Origin: Burkholderia cepacia ATCC 25416
Lineage (GTDB): Bacteria > Pseudomonadota > Gammaproteobacteria > Burkholderiales > Burkholderiaceae
Reading direction: 5' to 3'
Assembly: GCF_001411495.1 (NCBI RefSeq)
Contig: NZ_CP012981.1
Span: 682,001-746,000, forward strand
DNA length: 64,000 nt
Made by a program: the position numbers and the translations under genes. Under the pieces are notes generated by a model. That model searched no databases, was not told the DNA's origin, and saw only the letters and a program-made list of their open reading frames with translations. The number at the start of each line of letters is the position of its first letter. Position 1 is the first letter of the stretch. Below are positions 35,783-44,382 of this stretch, in pieces.

Positions 35783-36664
35783 ATGGTTTCGTTCAAACGC
35801 GCGCTCGCCGCGCATGGCGCGACGTCGCTCTTCGTGCTGCTGTGGAGCAGCGGCGCGATCTTCGCCGAACTCGGTCTGCGTCACGCATCCGCGTTCGTCT
35901 TTCTCACCGCACGTTTCGCCCTTGCATCGCTCGTGCTGCTCGGGCTCGCCTTCGTGCGCAAACGCTGGCTGCCGCCGCGCGGCGAACGGCGCATGGCCGC
36001 GTTGACCGGCTTGCTGATGATGGGCGGCTATTCGATCTTCTACCTGCTCGCGCTCGAACGCGGGATCGCGCCGGGTGTGCTCGCCACGATCCTCGGCGTG
36101 CAGCCGATCCTCACGCTCGCGCTCGTCGAGCGACGCTGGCAGCCCATGCGCATCGCGGGACTCGCGCTGTCGCTCGCCGGCCTCGCGCTCGTCGTGTGCC
36201 GCGGCGTGGGCGACGGCGGCCTGTCGCTCGCGGGCATCGCGTGCGCGCTCACCGCGCTCGTCGCGCTGACCGCCGGCTCGCTGCTGCAAAAGCGCGTACG
36301 GGCGGCGCCTGCCGACGTGCTGCCGTTGCAGAATGCGATCGGCCTCGCGCTGTGCGTGGCGATCGTGCCGTTCCGGCCGGTGTCGTTCGACATGAGCTGG
36401 GCGTTCGTGATCCCGCTGCTGTGGCTCGGCATCGTGATCTCGGTGATCGCGCAACTGCTGTTCTACCGGTTGATGCAGCGCGGCGATCTCGTCAACGTGA
36501 CGAGCCTGTTCTATCTCGTGCCCGTCGTCACCACGCTGATGGATGCCGTGTGGCTCGGCAACCGGCCCGAGCCGCTCGCGCTCGCCGGCATGGGCGCGAT
36601 CATCGCGGGGCTTGCGCTCGTATTCCGCGCGCCGGCCGCCCGCGTGCGGCCCGACCGCGCATGA
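35783..36664 (+). CDS. EamA/DMT family exporter
   Basis: A 293-residue membrane protein with ten hydrophobic helices in two EamA repeats. The start at 35783 has an AGGTGG site six bases upstream; upstream in-frame starts lack one. The first helix reads ATSLFVLLWSSGAIFAELGLRHASA, typical of the RhaT/YdcZ-like DMT group. The second repeat contains WAFVIPLLWLGIVISVIAQLLFYRLMQRG and LVPVVTTLMDAVWLGNRPEPLAL. Substrate unknown; the family exports amino acids or other small metabolites. A perfect 12-bp stem follows the stop (36669-36680 with 36691-36702). Confidence 0.88.
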   Translation: MVSFKRALAAHGATSLFVLLWSSGAIFAELGLRHASAFVFLTARFALASLVLLGLAFVRKRWLPPRGERRMAALTGLLMMGGYSIFYLLALERGIAPGVLATILGVQPILTLALVERRWQPMRIAGLALSLAGLALVVCRGVGDGGLSLAGIACALTALVALTAGSLLQKRVRAAPADVLPLQNAIGLALCVAIVPFRPVSFDMSWAFVIPLLWLGIVISVIAQLLFYRLMQRGDLVNVTSLFYLVPVVTTLMDAVWLGNRPEPLALAGMGAIIAGLALVFRAPAARVRPDRA

Positions 36665-36668
36665 GCGG

Positions 36669-36702
36669 GTGTGCCGCCGCGCCTGCGGGTGCGGCGGCAC
36701 AC
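36669..36702 (+). terminator. GC-rich hairpin after the EamA gene
   Basis: A perfect 12-bp inverted repeat, GTGTGCCGCCGC (36669-36680) and GCGGCGGCACAC (36691-36702), begins five bases after the stop. It has no following T-run, so a Rho-assisted or RNA-stabilising role is likely. Confidence 0.5.
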
Positions 36703-36852
36703 ACCGGACACATGCGACGAATCGGCAGAAATCGAAAGGCACGAGAAAGATGTGCGCAAGGCGTTCGTCTGACTTGCGGGAAAAATGCGTGATACGCCGG
36801 GCATTCCGCTGATTTTTAATGGTTCGGATAGCGAAAAGCGCTGCCGGTTGCC

Positions 36853-36858
36853 TATACT
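36853..36858 (+). promoter_or_regulatory. Possible -10 element upstream of the tandem hairpin leader
   Basis: TATACT in the context TTGCCTATACTCG, within a locally AT-rich stretch (36810-36860). No clear -35 match at the right distance. A start near 36865 would give a leader of about 205 nt containing the whole 52-bp repeat array before the 61-codon gene. Confidence 0.35.
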
Positions 36859-36918
36859 CGAATTGACCGGCCCGCTCGCAATCGGGTCGCGACCAACACT
36901 AGAAACACCCGGCATGGA

Positions 36919-37055
36919 GCCGGAGCAAACGCTGAAGTGCCGACTCCGGCCGAGATCCCACAGGGATGGGGCCGGAGTAAGCGCTGAAGTACCGACTCCG
37001 GCCGAGATCCCACAGGGATGGGGCCGGAGTAAGCGCTAAAGCGCTAACTCCGGCC
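36919..37055 (+). repeat. Tandem 52-bp hairpin repeat in the leader of a small gene
   Basis: Three units with a 52-bp period. GCCGGAG arms are at 36919, 36971 and 37023, and ACTCCGGCC arms at 36943, 36995 and 37047. The first two units are near-identical, including an inner ATCCC-ACA-GGGAT hairpin. In the third the inner part becomes AGCGCT-AA-AGCGCT. Because each GCCGGAGT arm can pair with the ACTCCGGC before or after it, the RNA has two alternative folds. The array lies between a possible promoter and the ATG at 37072, so it is probably part of an mRNA leader or a small RNA. Confidence 0.8.
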
Positions 37056-37071
37056 GACACTGGAGACACGC

Positions 37072-37257
37072 ATGACAACCTACTTCACGATCGGCGACTT
37101 CATCCTGTTGATTCCGATGGCGCTGGCCGGAGCGCTATTTCTCGGCGCGGTGCCGTGCGCAACCGAGTTCCGCCACAACCTGCTACGCGTGCTGGGCGTC
37201 ATCCTCGGCGTCGGCGTCGCGGTATTGCTCGTCGAAGGCCTGCCTGCGCTGATCTAG
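37072..37257 (+). CDS. Small membrane protein (61 residues) downstream of the hairpin repeat
   Basis: A 61-residue protein with two transmembrane helices, ILLIPMALAGALFLGAVPCA and VLGVILGVGVAVLLVEGLPAL, joined by a short TEFRHNLLR loop. It is not recognised. GGAGAC just before the ATG acts as ribosome site. The long structured leader suggests post-transcriptional control. It could be a small regulatory or toxin-like membrane protein; this is only inferred from size and context. A perfect 10-bp hairpin (37282-37291 with 37295-37304) lies 25 bp after the stop. Confidence 0.75.
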   Translation: MTTYFTIGDFILLIPMALAGALFLGAVPCATEFRHNLLRVLGVILGVGVAVLLVEGLPALI

Positions 37258-37281
37258 CGGCGCACCACCCGTGCGTGCCGT

Positions 37282-37304
37282 GCATCGCTGCACCGCAGCG
37301 ATGC
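37282..37304 (+). terminator. Hairpin after the 61-residue membrane protein
   Basis: Perfect 10-bp arms GCATCGCTGC (37282-37291) and GCAGCGATGC (37295-37304) with an ACC loop. No T-run follows. It lies between convergent genes and may serve either transcript. Confidence 0.55.
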
Positions 37305-37367
37305 GACAGGCCGCACGCGAGCCATTGATACGACACGCGATATTTCGCATGCCGTATCGACCGCCGG

Positions 37368-38411
37368 TCAGATCGCCTGATCGGTGGACGGCTTTTCCCA
37401 CAGATTGATGCCGCCTTCCGTCGCGTAACGGTCGATCTCCGCGAGTTCCTCCGCCGAGAATTCGAGGTGCTTCAGCGCACCGACGTTTTCACGCACCTGC
37501 TCCGCACGGCTCGCGCCGATCAGCGCGGACGTCACGCGGCCGTTGCGCAGCACCCATGCGAGCGCCATCTGCGCAAGGCTCTGCCCGCGCCGCTCGGCGA
37601 TCACGTTGAGCTTGCGCACATGCTCGAGGTTGTCCGCGCTCAGATGATCCTGCTTCAGCGAGCCGCCGCCCGGCTTGTTCACGCGCGCGTCGGCCGGCAC
37701 GCCGTTCAGGTACTTCGACGTGAGCAACCCCTGCGCGAGCGGCGTGAACGCGATGCTGCCCGTGCCGATCTCGTCGAGCGTGCCGAGCAGCTCGGTTTCG
37801 ACCCAGCGGTTCAGCAGGTTGTACGACGGCTGATGGATCAACAGCGGCACCTTGTACTGCGCGAGCAGCTCGGCCATCTCGCGCGTCTTCGCCGCCGAAT
37901 ACGACGAAATGCCGATATAAAGCGCCTTGCCCTGCTGCACGGCCGACGCGAGCGCGCCCGCCGTTTCCTCGAGCGGCGTGTGCGCGTCGAAGCGGTGCGA
38001 ATAGAAGATGTCGACGTAGTCGAGCCCCATCCGCTGCAGGCTCTGGTCGAGGCTCGCGAGCACGTACTTGCGCGACCCGCCGCCGCTGCCGTACGGCCCC
38101 GGCCACATGTCCCAGCCGGCCTTCGTCGAGATCAGCAACTCGTCGCGATACGGCCGGAAATCCTCCTTCAGCAGCCGGCCGAAGTTGGTTTCGGCACTGC
38201 CGTACGGCGGCCCGTAGTTGTTCGCGAGATCGAAGTGGTTGATGCCGAGGTCGAACGCGGTACGCAGGATTTCGCGCTGCGTCGAGATCGGCGTCGAGTC
38301 GCCGAAGTTGTGCCACAGGCCGAGCGACAGCGCGGGCAGTTTGAGCCCGGATTTGCCACAGGTGCGGTATTGCATGTCGGCATAACGTTCGGAAGCTGCT
38401 TCGTAGGCCAT
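37368..38411 (-). CDS. gpr: L-glyceraldehyde 3-phosphate reductase-type aldo-keto reductase
   Basis: A 347-residue aldo-keto reductase. The N-terminus MQYRTCGKSGLKLPALSLGLWHNFG matches E. coli YghZ/Gpr closely. Catalytic residues are visible: Asp and Tyr in INHFDLANNYGPPYGSAE, Lys in LLISTKAGW and His in DIFYSHRFDAHTPLEET. The NADPH-binding C-terminal ALIGASRAEQVRENVGAL is present. It reduces L-glyceraldehyde 3-phosphate and other reactive aldehydes such as methylglyoxal. It is convergent with the small membrane protein and divergent from the DUF3185 gene. Confidence 0.92.
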   Translation of the reverse strand: MAYEAASERYADMQYRTCGKSGLKLPALSLGLWHNFGDSTPISTQREILRTAFDLGINHFDLANNYGPPYGSAETNFGRLLKEDFRPYRDELLISTKAGWDMWPGPYGSGGGSRKYVLASLDQSLQRMGLDYVDIFYSHRFDAHTPLEETAGALASAVQQGKALYIGISSYSAAKTREMAELLAQYKVPLLIHQPSYNLLNRWVETELLGTLDEIGTGSIAFTPLAQGLLTSKYLNGVPADARVNKPGGGSLKQDHLSADNLEHVRKLNVIAERRGQSLAQMALAWVLRNGRVTSALIGASRAEQVRENVGALKHLEFSAEELAEIDRYATEGGINLWEKPSTDQAI

Positions 38412-38604
38412 GAGTCTGTTCCGTCAGGACATCGGAGGAAGGGACGCGCGCCGGCCGCGCCGATGGCGCGACGGCGGCGAAGGAGTCATACGACGACTAT
38501 GGTAGCGAAAGCGGCCGGATCGCGCACGGCGGCACGGCGATGGACGCGGCCGCGGCCGTCGCCTACACTGCGGCGTCTCGAATCACCGTTTCAGCGAGGT
38601 TGGT

Positions 38605-38811
38605 ATGTCCCGGGTCATCTCGGTTGCACTGCTCGTCGGCGGCGTCGTGCTGCTGTATTTCGGCGGCCAGTCGTTCCATTCGATCAACGACAACGTGTCG
38701 CGCTTCTTCACCGGTTCGCCCGCGACGAAGACGATCCTGCTGATCGCGGGCGGCGCCGTCGCATCGTTCATCGGCCTGATCGGCCTCGCGATGCCGGGCA
38801 ACAAGCGCTGA
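38605..38811 (+). CDS. DUF3185 family small membrane protein
   Basis: A 68-residue protein with two transmembrane segments, ISVALLVGGVVLLYFGGQS and TILLIAGGAVASFIGLIGLAM. The intervening loop HSINDNVSRFFTGSPATKT is the DUF3185 signature. Function unknown. It is divergent from gpr. A strong inverted repeat, AACGGGCGGCC with GGCCGCCCGTT (38871-38893), lies between it and the convergent phytanoyl-CoA dioxygenase gene. Confidence 0.88.
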   Translation: MSRVISVALLVGGVVLLYFGGQSFHSINDNVSRFFTGSPATKTILLIAGGAVASFIGLIGLAMPGNKR

Positions 38812-38870
38812 TCGCGCAGCCGCGCGATGCACACGCGACCCGCGTCGTGCGACCGCGCCGCGCCAAGCGA

Positions 38871-38893
38871 AACGGGCGGCCAGGCCGCCCGTT
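38871..38893. terminator. Bidirectional hairpin between convergent genes
   Basis: AACGGGCGGCC (38871-38881) and GGCCGCCCGTT (38883-38893) form a near-perfect stem between the DUF3185 gene and the phytanoyl-CoA dioxygenase gene. Only short A and T runs flank it. Confidence 0.55.
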
Positions 38894-38960
38894 GCTTCAT
38901 CCGCCGGCGATGCACCGCATCGCGTGACCGCGGTGGTGTCACCGCCCGTCCGGTCCGAAC

Positions 38961-39734
38961 CTAGAACTGCACTTCCGGCTTCGACGCCGAGCGCGTGCCG
39001 GGCAGCGGCCGGTTGCTCGCGCCGTGATAGGTGTACACGAGCGAGAACTTCACCTGGTCGGAACGGTTCTGTCCGGCCGAATGCAGCGTATTGCTGTGGA
39101 AGAACACCACGTCGCCCGTCTGCAGCGACGGGCACGTGGCCGCATCGATCATCTTCCGGTTCGCCGGCAGGTCGCTGCGGAAGAACTTCGCATCGTCGAA
39201 CGCTTCAGGCCCGAATTCGGCCGTATGCGACCCCGGCACGAGCCACAGTGCGCCGTTCTCGTTCGTTTCCGGCCCGAGCGCAAGCCACACCGACACCATG
39301 TCCGGGCGCTCGAACGACCAGTAGCGGAAATCGCGATGCCAGCCGGTCAGGCTGCCGTACGCGGGATGCTTCGTCATCATGCAGTTGTGATGCGCGCGCG
39401 ACAGCACGGGTTCTTCGCCGAAATACTCGCGCATCCACGCACCGATTTCGGGTGCGATCGCGCGCTCGGCGAACGCCGGATCGCGTGAATACGCATCGAG
39501 CAGCCGCCGCACCGTATGCCCGCCCGGCGCATGCTTGGACTCGGGCGCGCCCGGGTAGCGCAGATCCGCCTCGAACTCGATCGGCTCGGCCGCCTCCCGC
39601 AACTGGCGCTCCGCGATCTGCCTGAGCGCCGCGCACTGCGCTTCGCCGACGAGGCCACGCGCGACGACAAAGCCGCGCTCGCGCAATTCCGCGACTTGCG
39701 CGCGGATCGATTCCGACTGCAATGGAGACGACAT
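38961..39734 (-). CDS. Phytanoyl-CoA dioxygenase family protein
   Basis: A 257-residue Fe(II)/2-oxoglutarate-dependent oxygenase. The iron-binding His-x-Asp is in LTGWHRDFRYWSFERPDM. The distal His with the 2-oxoglutarate-binding Arg-type contact lies in FFHSNTLHSAGQNRSDQVKFSLVYTYHG. ALGPETNENGALWLVPGSH is a strong family match. The substrate is unknown; bacterial members hydroxylate amino acids, ectoine or small lipids. It is a single gene, convergent with DUF3185. Confidence 0.87.
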   Translation of the reverse strand: MSSPLQSESIRAQVAELRERGFVVARGLVGEAQCAALRQIAERQLREAAEPIEFEADLRYPGAPESKHAPGGHTVRRLLDAYSRDPAFAERAIAPEIGAWMREYFGEEPVLSRAHHNCMMTKHPAYGSLTGWHRDFRYWSFERPDMVSVWLALGPETNENGALWLVPGSHTAEFGPEAFDDAKFFRSDLPANRKMIDAATCPSLQTGDVVFFHSNTLHSAGQNRSDQVKFSLVYTYHGASNRPLPGTRSASKPEVQF

Positions 39735-40086
39735 GGGATGCCAGACGTTTATTGTGTGAATGTGACGATTGTAAATCGGCGCCGGATGCCGCGAACAGCA
39801 CCATTGTCATGCGCAGGGGCATGCCAATCGCGGATTTGATCCGGCTCAAGGGAACTGTTCGTCGCGGCACCTGCCTCACCGACAGGCGGTATGCGGCACA
39901 CGCCTTGCGGCACAAGGGTTTATCGCGACTTTTGCCCGTCATGAATCCCCTGTAGCCTGTCGCGGCCTGTCAATTCTGGCGGGCGCGGCGCGCAGCGAGT
40001 TTCAGTAAGATCCGTTGCGTCATCCGAGGCCGTTCATACCAGTGCGCTCTCCAGGGCGCCATCCATACAAGCGAAGCATCGTTCAC
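39735..40086. other. Intergenic region between the dioxygenase and an Arg-rich small gene
   Basis: A 352-bp divergent gap. The part near the dioxygenase start (39745-39780) is AT-richer, with TTTACAATCGTC read on the minus strand as a possible -10 region. A weak TAAGAT-like element lies near 40005 before the plus-strand gene. No further gene can be supported. Confidence 0.4.
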
Positions 40087-40428
40087 ATGCCATTCCGTCT
40101 GACTTCCCGTCTCAGCCGCGCTGCGAAGCGCGTCGTGCCGACCGCTCCTGCCCGCTCGCTGCGCCATCACCGCGCACGCACGCAGGCGCTGGCCGAGCGC
40201 ACGCCCGCCCACAGCCGGCTGGATGGTATCCGTGCGTGGTTCCACGCATTTTTCTCGATGATGAGTGCACAGGCCTTCTCGCGCCGTGCCGGCCTGCGCT
40301 CGCTGCTGCAGAAACCGTCGTCGCTGCGCGCGCTCGCGCTGCGCCGCACGCTCGGGCCGCAACGCCGCGTCAACCGTCCGCGCCGCCTCGCGGCCAGCAA
40401 CGGCTGGTTCGGGTTCGGCGCGCGCTGA
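40087..40428 (+). CDS. Arginine-rich small hypothetical protein
   Basis: A 113-residue, strongly basic protein (many Arg, few acidic residues) with a short hydrophobic-aromatic stretch, GIRAWFHAFFSMMSAQAF, in the middle. Start at 40087 (MPFRLTSRLSRAAKRVVP); an ATG 24 codons upstream is also in frame. I recognise no domain. It could be a nucleic-acid- or membrane-binding protein, or a false gene favoured by high GC. It shares the bidirectional terminator with metK. Confidence 0.5.
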   Translation: MPFRLTSRLSRAAKRVVPTAPARSLRHHRARTQALAERTPAHSRLDGIRAWFHAFFSMMSAQAFSRRAGLRSLLQKPSSLRALALRRTLGPQRRVNRPRRLAASNGWFGFGAR

Positions 40429-40518
40429 GCGCACGCCGGCGGGCACCGCGCGCGACGATCGCCGTCGCGCCGTTTGTCCGGTTGCCTGTTTGTCCGATTG
40501 CCCCGACGATCGGAGCCC

Positions 40519-40550
40519 ATAAAAAAACCCCGGCTAGCCGGGGTTTTTTC
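40519..40550. terminator. Bidirectional terminator between metK and the Arg-rich gene
   Basis: A perfect palindromic stem, ACCCCGGC-TA-GCCGGGGT (40527-40544), is flanked by a run of A on the left and six T on the right, so it works for the minus-strand metK transcript and for plus-strand transcription. Confidence 0.92.
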
Positions 40551-40568
40551 ATTTCAGGCGAACGACGC

Positions 40569-41756
40569 TTACGCGACGCGTGCCGTCGGCTCGACGCCGG
40601 CCGCTTCGGCCAGTGCGAGCGCCTTGTCGGTCGCTTCCCACGAGAATTCCGGCTCTTCGCGGCCGAAGTGGCCGTAAGCAGCCGTCTTCTCGTAGATCGG
40701 GCGCAGCAGGTCGAGCATCTTGATGATGCCCTTCGGACGCAGGTCGAAATGCTCGCGCACGAGCTTCGTGATCACCGCATCCGACACGCGGCCCGTGCCG
40801 AACGTGTTGACCATCACCGAGGTCGGCTCGGCGACGCCGATCGCGTACGACACCTGGATCAGCGCGCGCGACGCGAGGCCGGCGGCGACGATGTTCTTCG
40901 CGACGTAGCGGCCTGCGTACGCAGCCGAACGGTCGACCTTCGACGGATCCTTGCCCGAGAACGCGCCGCCGCCGTGCGGTGCGGCACCGCCGTACGTGTC
41001 GACGATGATCTTGCGGCCGGTCAGGCCGCAATCGCCCTGCGGGCCGCCGATCACGAACCGGCCGGTCGGGTTCACCAGGAACTTGATGTCGCCCTTGATC
41101 AGGTCGGCCGGCAGCGTCGGCTTGATGATTTCCTCGATCACGGCTTCGCGCAGCGCGGGCAGCTCGATGTCCGGTGCGTGCTGCGTCGACAGCACGACGG
41201 TGTCGATCGAATGCGGCTTGCCGTCGACGTAGCGGACGGTGACCTGCGACTTCGCGTCCGGGCGCAGCCATTGCAGGCGGCCGTCGCGGCGCAGGCTGGC
41301 CTGGCGCTCGACGAGACGGTGCGACAGGTAGATCGGCAGCGGCATCAGTTCCGGCGTTTCATCGCACGCGTAACCGAACATCAGGCCCTGGTCGCCCGCA
41401 CCCTGATCGAGGTTGTCGTCGTGTGCACGATCGACGCCCTGGGCGATGTCCGGCGACTGCTTGTCGTACGCGACGAGCACCGCGCAACCCTTGTAGTCGA
41501 TGCCGTAGTCGGTGTTGTCGTAGCCGATGCGCTTGATCGTGTCGCGCGCGATCTGGATGTAGTCGATGTTGGCCGTCGTGGTGATTTCACCGGCCAGGAC
41601 GACGAGACCCGTGTTGCACAGCGTTTCCGCCGCGACGCGGGAATACTTGTCTTGCTCGAGGATGGCGTCGAGGATCGCGTCCGAGATTTGGTCCGCGACC
41701 TTGTCCGGATGGCCTTCGGAGACGGATTCGGACGTGAAGAGATAATCGTTTGCCAC
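40569..41756 (-). CDS. metK: S-adenosylmethionine synthetase MetK
   Basis: A 395-residue enzyme that makes S-adenosylmethionine from methionine and ATP. The start is a GTG at 41756, giving [29 protein letters not shown], with AGGAG nine bases upstream; the longer frame is the 5' leader. Signature stretches are [23 protein letters not shown] and [27 protein letters not shown], with the P-loop-like motif. Length is normal. It is divergent from lpxL; the two promoters overlap. Confidence 0.97.
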   Translation of the reverse strand: MANDYLFTSESVSEGHPDKVADQISDAILDAILEQDKYSRVAAETLCNTGLVVLAGEITTTANIDYIQIARDTIKRIGYDNTDYGIDYKGCAVLVAYDKQSPDIAQGVDRAHDDNLDQGAGDQGLMFGYACDETPELMPLPIYLSHRLVERQASLRRDGRLQWLRPDAKSQVTVRYVDGKPHSIDTVVLSTQHAPDIELPALREAVIEEIIKPTLPADLIKGDIKFLVNPTGRFVIGGPQGDCGLTGRKIIVDTYGGAAPHGGGAFSGKDPSKVDRSAAYAGRYVAKNIVAAGLASRALIQVSYAIGVAEPTSVMVNTFGTGRVSDAVITKLVREHFDLRPKGIIKMLDLLRPIYEKTAAYGHFGREEPEFSWEATDKALALAEAAGVEPTARVA

Positions 41757-41889
41757 TTTTTCAGGCTCCTGTGTGGTTACGGTTGGTTTCACGTAGCCAG
41801 CTTCGTTGGGCCTGAAGCGGCGACGCTTTAGCGGATTACCAGGACCGGGCAGCGCGTATGACGCCAACCGGCTTCGCCCCGCAAGTTGT

Positions 41890-41940
41890 CAGTTAACTCG
41901 GCGAAGCCCGTATTATAGCGGCTTTCCTGAATTGTCACAG
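41890..41940. promoter_or_regulatory. Overlapping divergent metK/lpxL promoters
   Basis: On the minus strand a perfect TATAAT -10 for metK (41912-41917) sits 15 bp from GTGACA (41933-41938). On the plus strand TTGTCA (41886-41891) faces a TATTAT (41911-41916) at a long 19-bp spacing as a possible lpxL promoter. The two -10 elements share bases, so RNA polymerase can occupy only one direction at a time. The metK leader would be about 150 nt. Confidence 0.6.
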
Positions 41941-42021
41941 AGCGCCGCCCGTGCTGCATCTTCCGCTGTCTCACCTACCTGTTCGCAACGCGCCGGCCAG
42001 CCGGTTCCACGGAGGTTTCGC

Positions 42022-42906
42022 ATGCTAGGTCGTCTAGGCACGCACCTCGCCATTGGCTTGCTGAAACTGCTCGCCCTGTTGCCGTACGGCCTGACCGCAC
42101 GGTTCGGCGATGGTCTCGGCTGGCTGCTCTACAAGATCCCCAGCCGGCGAAAACGCATCGTACACACCAATCTGAAACTCTGCTTCCCGGATTGGAGCGA
42201 TGCACGCCGCGAGGAAGTGGCAGGCCAGCATTTCCGCCATGCGATCCGCAGCTACGTCGAGCGCAGCGTGCAGTGGTTCGGCTCGGAGAAAAAGCTCGCG
42301 AAGCTGATCCAGGTCGACAGCGCGGTCGACCTCGACGATCCGGACCTGCCGCCGACGCTGTTCCTCGGCCTGCACTTCGTCGGCATCGAAGCCGGCTCGA
42401 TCTGGCTGAACCGTTCGCTCCACCGCCGCTGCGGGTCGCTCTACCAGCCGTTCTCGAACGCCGTGCTCGAGGAAGAGGCGAAGAAGGCGCGCGGGCGTTT
42501 CGACGCCGAGATGGTCGGCCGCGCGGACAGCGCGCGCGTCGTGCTGCGCTGGCTGCGCGACCGCAAGCCGGTGATGCTCGGCGCCGACATGGATTACGGG
42601 CTGCGCAATTCGACGTTCGTCCCGTTTTTCGGCGTGCCCGCGTGCACGCTGACGGCGGTCGGCCGGCTCGCGAAGACGGGCCGCGCGCAGGTCGTGCCGT
42701 TCATCGGCGAAGTGCTGCCGAACTACAAGGGTTATCGCCTGAAGGTATTCAAGCCGTGGGATCAGTACCCGACGGGCGACGACGATCTCGACGCGCGGCG
42801 GATGAACGAATTCCTCGAGGAACAGATCCCGCTGATGCCCGAGCAATACTATTGGGTCCACAAGCGCTTCAAGACGCGCCCGGCCGGCGAGCCGAGCCTG
42901 TACTAA
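42022..42906 (+). CDS. lpxL: Lipid A biosynthesis lauroyl/acyl acyltransferase
   Basis: A 294-residue inner-membrane acyltransferase of the LpxL/HtrB family. The start follows GGAGG and gives a single N-terminal helix, HLAIGLLKLLALLPYGLTA. The catalytic HX4E motif is in LFLGLHFVGIEAGSIWLNRSL, followed by GADMDYGLRNSTFVPFFGVPACTLTAVGRLA. It adds a secondary acyl chain to Kdo2-lipid A, completing hexa- or penta-acylated lipid A. In Burkholderia the acyl length is not readable from sequence. Confidence 0.9.
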   Translation: MLGRLGTHLAIGLLKLLALLPYGLTARFGDGLGWLLYKIPSRRKRIVHTNLKLCFPDWSDARREEVAGQHFRHAIRSYVERSVQWFGSEKKLAKLIQVDSAVDLDDPDLPPTLFLGLHFVGIEAGSIWLNRSLHRRCGSLYQPFSNAVLEEEAKKARGRFDAEMVGRADSARVVLRWLRDRKPVMLGADMDYGLRNSTFVPFFGVPACTLTAVGRLAKTGRAQVVPFIGEVLPNYKGYRLKVFKPWDQYPTGDDDLDARRMNEFLEEQIPLMPEQYYWVHKRFKTRPAGEPSLY

Positions 42907-42936
42907 CCCTGCCGGAAGACGTTCGCAGGCGGGCCG

Positions 42937-43239
42937 TCATGTACGCGCCTGCGCCCTCGCCACCTTCGGCGCGCCCTTCGCGCGCGCCCGCCACAGATCG
43001 TGGGCCGACTGCTGCGCGAGCCACGGATCGGCCCGCCCCCCGTTTTCCTCGCCGAGCCACGCTTCGAGGCGCAGCGCCATTTCCGGCGAGATGCCGGCAT
43101 GGCCGTGCAGGATTCGCGACAGTGCGGCACGCGTCACGCCCAGCTGCGACGCGGCCTCGGTGACGGTCAGGCCAAGCGCCGGCAGCACGTCGTCGCGCAG
43201 CGTTTCGCCCGAATGGGGCGGATTGATGATGCGGTTCAT
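42937..43239 (-). CDS. higA: Orphan HigA-type antitoxin (XRE family)
   Basis: A 100-residue protein. It begins [58 protein letters not shown], the HigA/VapI-type helix-turn-helix signature, and ends in a low-complexity Ala/Arg tail. No HigB toxin gene is found upstream (43240-43475), where it would be expected. It may act as a transcription repressor on its own, or its toxin has been lost. It is convergent with lpxL. Confidence 0.85.
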   Translation of the reverse strand: MNRIINPPHSGETLRDDVLPALGLTVTEAASQLGVTRAALSRILHGHAGISPEMALRLEAWLGEENGGRADPWLAQQSAHDLWRARAKGAPKVARAQART

Positions 43240-43475
43240 GGCTTGAATGAGCTCGCTGGAGGTTGACAGGGCGTATGGCGAAACAATACGAATCTCCGGG
43301 TGGCCTCATCAATTGAACGAGTACGAAAACGCCCGGAACGCCCGCGCAGGACGCCCCTGTCGGCTGCATGTATCATTTGCGGTTGAGATCAGCACGACGA
43401 ACGAGGCCGCCCGGCATGGCGCGGCGTCGCGCGAGCCGCGCTGACCGCCTTGTTCGCCATGGAAATCCGGACCCA

Positions 43476-44345
43476 GTGAAACTCTCGTTCACCAAGATGC
43501 ACGGCGCGGGCAACGACTTCGTCGTGCTCGACGGCTATTCGCGCGCATTGCCGCCGCTCACCGAAGCGCAGGTGCGCGCGCTCGCCAACCGCCACTTCGG
43601 CATCGGCGCCGATCAGTTGCTGCTCGTCGAAAAACCGACCGTCGACGGCGTCGATTTCAAGTACCGGATCTTCAATTGCGACGGCGGCGAGGTCGAACAC
43701 TGCGGCAACGGCGCGCGCTGCTTCGTGAAGTTCGTCAGCGACCGCGGCCTGACCGACAAGCGCAGCGTGCGCGTGCAGGTCATGAAGGGTCTGATCACGT
43801 TGACGATGCAGGACAACGGCGAAGTCGTCGTCGACATGGGTGCGCCCGTGTTCGCGCCGGCGCAGGTGCCGTTCGATGCGGCAGGCCTCGACGGCCGCAC
43901 CGAGGGCCGCGACACGTTGTGGCCGCTCGACGTCGGCGGCGCGACGCGCTGGATCTCGACGGTGTCGATGGGCAACCCGCACGCGGTGCAGATCGTCGAC
44001 GACGCCGAAGCGTATCCGGTGCTCGAGGAAGGCCCGCTGATCGAGCACCACGCGCGCTTCCCGGAGCGCGTGAACGCCGGCTTCATGCAGATCGTGTCGC
44101 GCAGCGAAGTGCGGCTGCGCGTGTACGAACGCGCGGCGGGCGAGACGCTCGCGTGCGGCACCGGCGCGTGCGCGGCGGTCGCGGCCGGCATCCGGCGCGG
44201 CCTGCTCGATTCGCCCGTGACCGTGCACACGCACGGCGGCACGCTGACGATCAGCTGGGACGGCGCACGCGACGAAGCTGCCGCGCTGATGATGGCCGGG
44301 CCCGCCACGACCGTGTTCGAAGGCGAGATCGACCTGCCTGCCTGA
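43476..44345 (+). CDS. dapF: Diaminopimelate epimerase DapF
   Basis: A 289-residue enzyme converting LL- to meso-diaminopimelate for lysine and peptidoglycan. The start is GTG at 43476 ([21 protein letters not shown]); the N-terminal extension of the open frame is not part of it. The two catalytic cysteines are in [23 protein letters not shown] and [16 protein letters not shown]. Length is normal. It heads the conserved dapF-DUF484-xerC cluster. Confidence 0.96.
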   Translation: MKLSFTKMHGAGNDFVVLDGYSRALPPLTEAQVRALANRHFGIGADQLLLVEKPTVDGVDFKYRIFNCDGGEVEHCGNGARCFVKFVSDRGLTDKRSVRVQVMKGLITLTMQDNGEVVVDMGAPVFAPAQVPFDAAGLDGRTEGRDTLWPLDVGGATRWISTVSMGNPHAVQIVDDAEAYPVLEEGPLIEHHARFPERVNAGFMQIVSRSEVRLRVYERAAGETLACGTGACAAVAAGIRRGLLDSPVTVHTHGGTLTISWDGARDEAAALMMAGPATTVFEGEIDLPA

Positions 44346-44382
44346 CCCTGCAACGTCCTTGATAACTGAACGCTCCAGCCAC

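Noticed and set aside
36919..37055. CRISPR array
   Set aside because: The whole 52-bp unit repeats, with no unique spacers, only three copies and no cas genes nearby.
41757..41915. SAM-sensing riboswitch in the metK leader
   Set aside because: I could not find the conserved core of any SAM or SAH riboswitch class by eye; only promoter and ribosome sites are visible.
43240..43475. HigB toxin remnant
   Set aside because: Only a short PPG-like match on the minus strand, with no conserved HigB core; too weak to annotate.
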